64,000 nucleotides of DNA from Rhodopseudomonas palustris JSC-3b (GTDB taxonomy: Bacteria > Pseudomonadota > Alphaproteobacteria > Rhizobiales > Xanthobacteraceae), in the NCBI GenBank assembly GCA_000504425.1, contig KI632513.1, forward strand, positions 1,047,491-1,111,490, given 5' to 3'. The notes under the pieces are model-generated. The model saw nothing but the letters and a program-made list of their open reading frames with translations, ran no database searches and was not told the origin of the DNA. Made by a program: the position numbers and the translations under genes. Position 1 is the stretch's first letter. The number at the start of each line of letters is the position of its first letter. Positions 61,133-64,000 of the stretch are shown here, in pieces.

Positions 61133-62242
61133 CTATTTGGTCACCATGCGCGCTGTCGGCGCCGGGGCAGGTGGCGCCGGCGAGATCGAGAAGGTCAGCC
61201 AGGTGTTCCAGCCTGAGGGCCGACGGTCAGCCTCGAATTCGTAATAACCTTTCAGGTTGAGATAGCCCTGCTGGCCGGCGATCGGGAACATATAGCCGAT
61301 CTGCGGCCCGACCGCGGCAACCCGCGATTTGTTATCGCCGAGGATCGGCAGCGCACCGCTGTCGGCAGTGAGCTGCTGATAGACATAGCCGACGGCGCCG
61401 ATCTGCAATTGCTTGGTCAGGAATTTCGAAGCACCCCAGTCGAGATGCCAATCAATGCCGCTGCGATAGCCGGTGGAGTCATTGGTGAGATTGTAGGTCA
61501 GGCCGCTGACCGCAGAAAATTCCAACCCGCTTTGCGGATTGAAATAGGTGTAGCCGGCGCCACCATCGATCGCGCCATGGCCGATGCCGAGATTGGCCAG
61601 CCGCCGCGAATCATAGGCACCGACCGGAATGTCGCCGGTGACATAGGTCATGAAATTGTTGTAGCCAATGTTCCAGCGCAGCGCGGCCATCGGATACAGG
61701 TCGCCAAAGCCCTCGACGGTGCTGCTGAGGCTGCCGGCGCGGCTGACATTAAAGCCGGGCACGCCGGCTGTGATGATGCCGTCCAGCGTCGAGTGATTGC
61801 GGCCGGTGATCGCTGTCATGCCGAGTGTCAGTTGCCCGCCCAGCACCGGGGTTGCGAAGGTGTAGGTCGGGTTGAGCAACAGCAGATCGACGTCTGATTT
61901 CAGCTTGGCGTCGAAACTGACATTCACGGTGCGGTCCAGTCCGCCAATGGTGATTTGCCGTGCCGCCGCCACCGCGCCGGAAGCCGACACCGACGTGTGA
62001 TAATAGACCGAGTTCATCGCCCATCCGACTTCGCGTGGCACCGCGGCGAGGCTGCCGAACGTGCCCGGCAGCCAGAAGCTGACCCCGCCTTCATCCGCAT
62101 GAGCGGTCGTGGCGCCATGGCCAATCGCAACCGCCACGATCGCCGATGACAGCAATCCGGCTACCGTTTTCGGCAGGCGGCGCTTGGCTGTCGCCGCTCC
62201 AGCAGCAGCGGTCGTTCGCACCATCACTCTGTCACCCGTCAT
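61133..62242 (-). CDS. SphA-like outer-membrane transporter family protein
   Basis: 369 residues. Signal region MVRTTAAAG... with a long hydrophobic part (about 25-48) ending AHA. The mature part is beta-rich: EGGVSFWLPGTFGSLAAVP, then repeated strands (LLLLNPTYTFATPVLGGQL, GDLYPMAALRWNIG, GDIPVGAYD), as in the phenol-degradation MetA/SphA-like barrels. ATG 62242 with GGGGGCG upstream. It likely forms an outer-membrane pore for hydrophobic or aromatic compounds; the substrate is not known. Confidence 0.85.
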   Translation of the reverse strand: MTGDRVMVRTTAAAGAATAKRRLPKTVAGLLSSAIVAVAIGHGATTAHADEGGVSFWLPGTFGSLAAVPREVGWAMNSVYYHTSVSASGAVAAARQITIGGLDRTVNVSFDAKLKSDVDLLLLNPTYTFATPVLGGQLTLGMTAITGRNHSTLDGIITAGVPGFNVSRAGSLSSTVEGFGDLYPMAALRWNIGYNNFMTYVTGDIPVGAYDSRRLANLGIGHGAIDGGAGYTYFNPQSGLEFSAVSGLTYNLTNDSTGYRSGIDWHLDWGASKFLTKQLQIGAVGYVYQQLTADSGALPILGDNKSRVAAVGPQIGYMFPIAGQQGYLNLKGYYEFEADRRPSGWNTWLTFSISPAPPAPAPTARMVTK

Positions 62243-62304
62243 CAAGCGCCCCCAAACGCGTCGGAATCGCTGCGATCAGCGTTGTTGTAATGTTGTGTTT
62301 TGTC

Positions 62305-62985
62305 TCAGTAGCACGGCGGATAGGGATAGTAGCCGCATGCCGGCCGTGCATAGGGACCGTAGGCATAGGCGCCATAGGCCGCCGCTGCGCCGACTGCTGC
62401 CGCCGCGCCGGCATAATAGGCGCCACGATAGGCGGTTCGCCGGGCAGCGCCGGCAAATGACAGCGGCGTGAACGGCCGGCCGATGATGTCGATGAACACC
62501 GCGGCGGCACCGTCGCCGCCCTTGATGTCGCCTTCAAGTACATCGACGTCGAAGGCTAGCGTGTCGCCCTCGAGCTTAGGCGACTTCAGCACCACCACCA
62601 CGTCGCGCACCCCGCCGCCATCCTTTTGAAACACCGAGACAGTGGCGTTGGGCGGATCTTTTGCGAAATTATCACTGCCGGTGCTCCAATCTTCGACAAT
62701 GCGGCTGGTCAGGTCGTGGCCAGCGGCGCGCACGGGTCGGTCTGCGAACACAATGGCATTGGGGGAGACGCCGCTCAGCGTCAGCTTGCCGCCTTGCAGG
62801 CTGGCGCCTTTGGCATTCAGCACAAACAGCGACGGCACTACTTCGGGCTTGGCTTGGCCGATCGACTTCTGCAGAGGCACATGCGGCGGCGGTGCTGATG
62901 AAGATGGCTGCTGTGCAGACGCGGCTCCGGCACTCACCAGCAGCAGACTGACGGCAAACGATACACGAAGTCCTGAAAACGACAT
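62305..62985 (-). CDS. Secreted hypothetical protein with Ala/Tyr/Gly C-terminus
   Basis: 226 residues. Signal peptide (VSFAVSLLLVSAGAASA, cleaved near QQP). The centre is beta-rich (VPSLFVLNAKGASLQGGKLTLSG, VVVVLKSPKLEGDTL in parts) with a segment FIDIIGRPFTPLSFAGAARR, then a repetitive Ala/Tyr/Gly/Pro tail ending CGYYPYPPCY with two Cys. TAGGAG lies before ATG. No function known. Same strand as the SphA-like gene, 63 bases upstream, so probably co-transcribed. Confidence 0.82.
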   Translation of the reverse strand: MSFSGLRVSFAVSLLLVSAGAASAQQPSSSAPPPHVPLQKSIGQAKPEVVPSLFVLNAKGASLQGGKLTLSGVSPNAIVFADRPVRAAGHDLTSRIVEDWSTGSDNFAKDPPNATVSVFQKDGGGVRDVVVVLKSPKLEGDTLAFDVDVLEGDIKGGDGAAAVFIDIIGRPFTPLSFAGAARRTAYRGAYYAGAAAAVGAAAAYGAYAYGPYARPACGYYPYPPCY

Positions 62986-63546
62986 CAGAATCTCCTACGC
63001 AAAGCAATGGTATCAAATGCAGCGATGGTGATGGATAATCGCCGATCACTCAAGTGATCAGTTGGCGTCTTTCCCCGGTAGAGTCGTTTCCTGCCGGCTG
63101 ACGCCGGTCTCGTGCTGCGGCGCAAAGCATGATCACCATCACTTGTTGCGGTGCATCAATACCCGCTTGGTTCGCGCGTTATTTGGGTAATTGGCAGCAG
63201 GACCGCGGCTTTGCCGCTGTCGTTGCACGTGGCGGCGCACGAACTTGACGAATATCAAAGTTTATCGGCCGCTCATGGGGCCCAATCCTCACCATCCATA
63301 TTGTCATTGTTGGTAACGGCTCTGGCTGATGCTGATCAATCGACGCCATGATGAAACTGTCATTTGGCTGTCGTCAGCCCGGCGGTGCTCGCAGCGATCG
63401 AGCAAGCGCTTTCGCCGTTCATCGCGACCCGTATCAGCATCAATCAGCGGTCCGCGCGCGGCGCCGCTCAATGGGGCAAGCGCCGGTTCGGTGCGGTCCT
63501 GCGATGATGTTCACGTTGATAATCATGCACAATTGCTGGGGGAGAT
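62986..63546. other. Gene-free interval between divergent genes
   Basis: About 560 bases that must carry promoters for the secreted protein gene (minus) and the sulfatase gene (plus). No RNA gene, strong hairpin or coding frame with a good ribosome site was recognised. Several TGATCA hexamers occur (for example near 63053 and 63130), of unknown meaning. Confidence 0.5.
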
Positions 63547-64000
63547 ATGGCCGTGACACTGCGACGATCTCTGCTATCCGTTTGCGCCGGCCTGGCTGCG
63601 GCATTGACATGGGCAACGGCCGCGCAAGCTCAGCAAGTGCGCGGCACCCCTGGCGCGCCGAGCGCCACCATGACGCTGCCCGGCCTGCAACTGCCGGCCC
63701 CATCGCCGCCCTTCGCCGGCACCATCATGCCCAATGCGGTGGACAGCAGCTCGGCCTGGCCGCCGCAAATCATGCCACCGGCGAGTGCGCCCAACGTGCT
63801 GCTGATCCTGACCGACGACGTCGGCTTTGGTGCGCCATCGACCTTTGGCGGCGTGATCCCGACACCGACCCTCGACCAGGTCGCCGCGTCCGGGCTGCGC
63901 TACACCAGCTTCCACACCACGGCGCTGTGTTCGCCGACCCGATCGGCGCTGCTGACCGGGCGCAATCATCACCAGCTCGGGTTCGGGACGGTCAGCGAAT
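63547..64000 (+). CDS. Arylsulfatase, 3'-truncated by window end
   Basis: The first 151 codons are visible. GGGGGAG precedes ATG 63547. Signal peptide (LLSVCAGLAAALTWATAAQA), then APNVLLILTDDVGFG with the two metal-binding Asp, and the sulfatase signature CSPTRSALLTGRNHHQLG, whose Cys is converted to formylglycine. It is exported and cleaves sulfate esters; the C-terminal part and stop codon lie beyond base 64000. Confidence 0.92.
   Translation, partial: MAVTLRRSLLSVCAGLAAALTWATAAQAQQVRGTPGAPSATMTLPGLQLPAPSPPFAGTIMPNAVDSSSAWPPQIMPPASAPNVLLILTDDVGFGAPSTFGGVIPTPTLDQVAASGLRYTSFHTTALCSPTRSALLTGRNHHQLGFGTVSE

Overview
The window looks like the chromosome of an alphaproteobacterium of the Bradyrhizobium/Rhodopseudomonas group (Nitrobacteraceae). 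The evidence is high GC, a SecDF-YajC locus linked to complex I assembly-factor homologues, an NDUFS4-type complex I subunit, GAAC-N7-GAAC SOS boxes, an RpoE-ChrR pair, and several families of palindromic intergenic repeats. The genus is an inference from gene content; no search was run.

Left flank (1-5.5 kb): the 3' part of a glycosyltransferase, tRNA-Glu, a PilZ protein, a 25-residue membrane peptide, glyoxalase I, a sirtuin deacylase, a double cold-shock protein, an exported DUF192 protein and tRNA-Pro(UGG).

Mobile element (5476-22727, about 17.25 kb): inserted in the 3' end of tRNA-Pro and bounded by a 20-bp direct repeat. It encodes a tyrosine integrase, most HK97-type head genes (portal, protease, capsid, connector, closure, HK97-gp10 type, both terminase subunits, HNH), a tape measure, a lambda-I-like tail protein and three probable tail-chaperone relatives. 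The gene order is not the usual one. No tail tube, central tail fibre, lysis, repressor or replication gene can be recognised. At its right end a 398-residue protein with an AT-hook-like tail sits beside nine copies of a 16-bp sequence (six direct, three inverted) and an AT-rich tract. This resembles an iteron or operator region and is the most interesting part of the window.

Middle (23-38.8 kb): a divergent tyrosine phenol-lyase-family enzyme, OpgC, the complex I subunit, methylcrotonyl-CoA carboxylase plus HMG-CoA lyase (leucine degradation), a DUF815 ATPase, yajC-secD-secF followed by NDUFAF3- and NDUFAF6-type genes, a cluster of dispersed repeats and trmFO.

Right part (38.8-64 kb): small stress-type proteins, a potassium-channel-like protein with a zinc ribbon, and an ECF sigma/ChrR pair. 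Two candidate sigma-specific promoters, each TGATCC with an 18-bp spacer, face the sigma gene and an unannotated 33-residue membrane protein. Then come uvrA and ssb, each with an exact SOS box, an outer-membrane beta-barrel protein, a CNNM/CBS transporter-like protein, mazG, queC, two chemoreceptors, a DUF1254/DUF1214 protein, an outer-membrane SphA-like protein, a secreted hypothetical protein and the start of an arylsulfatase running off the end.
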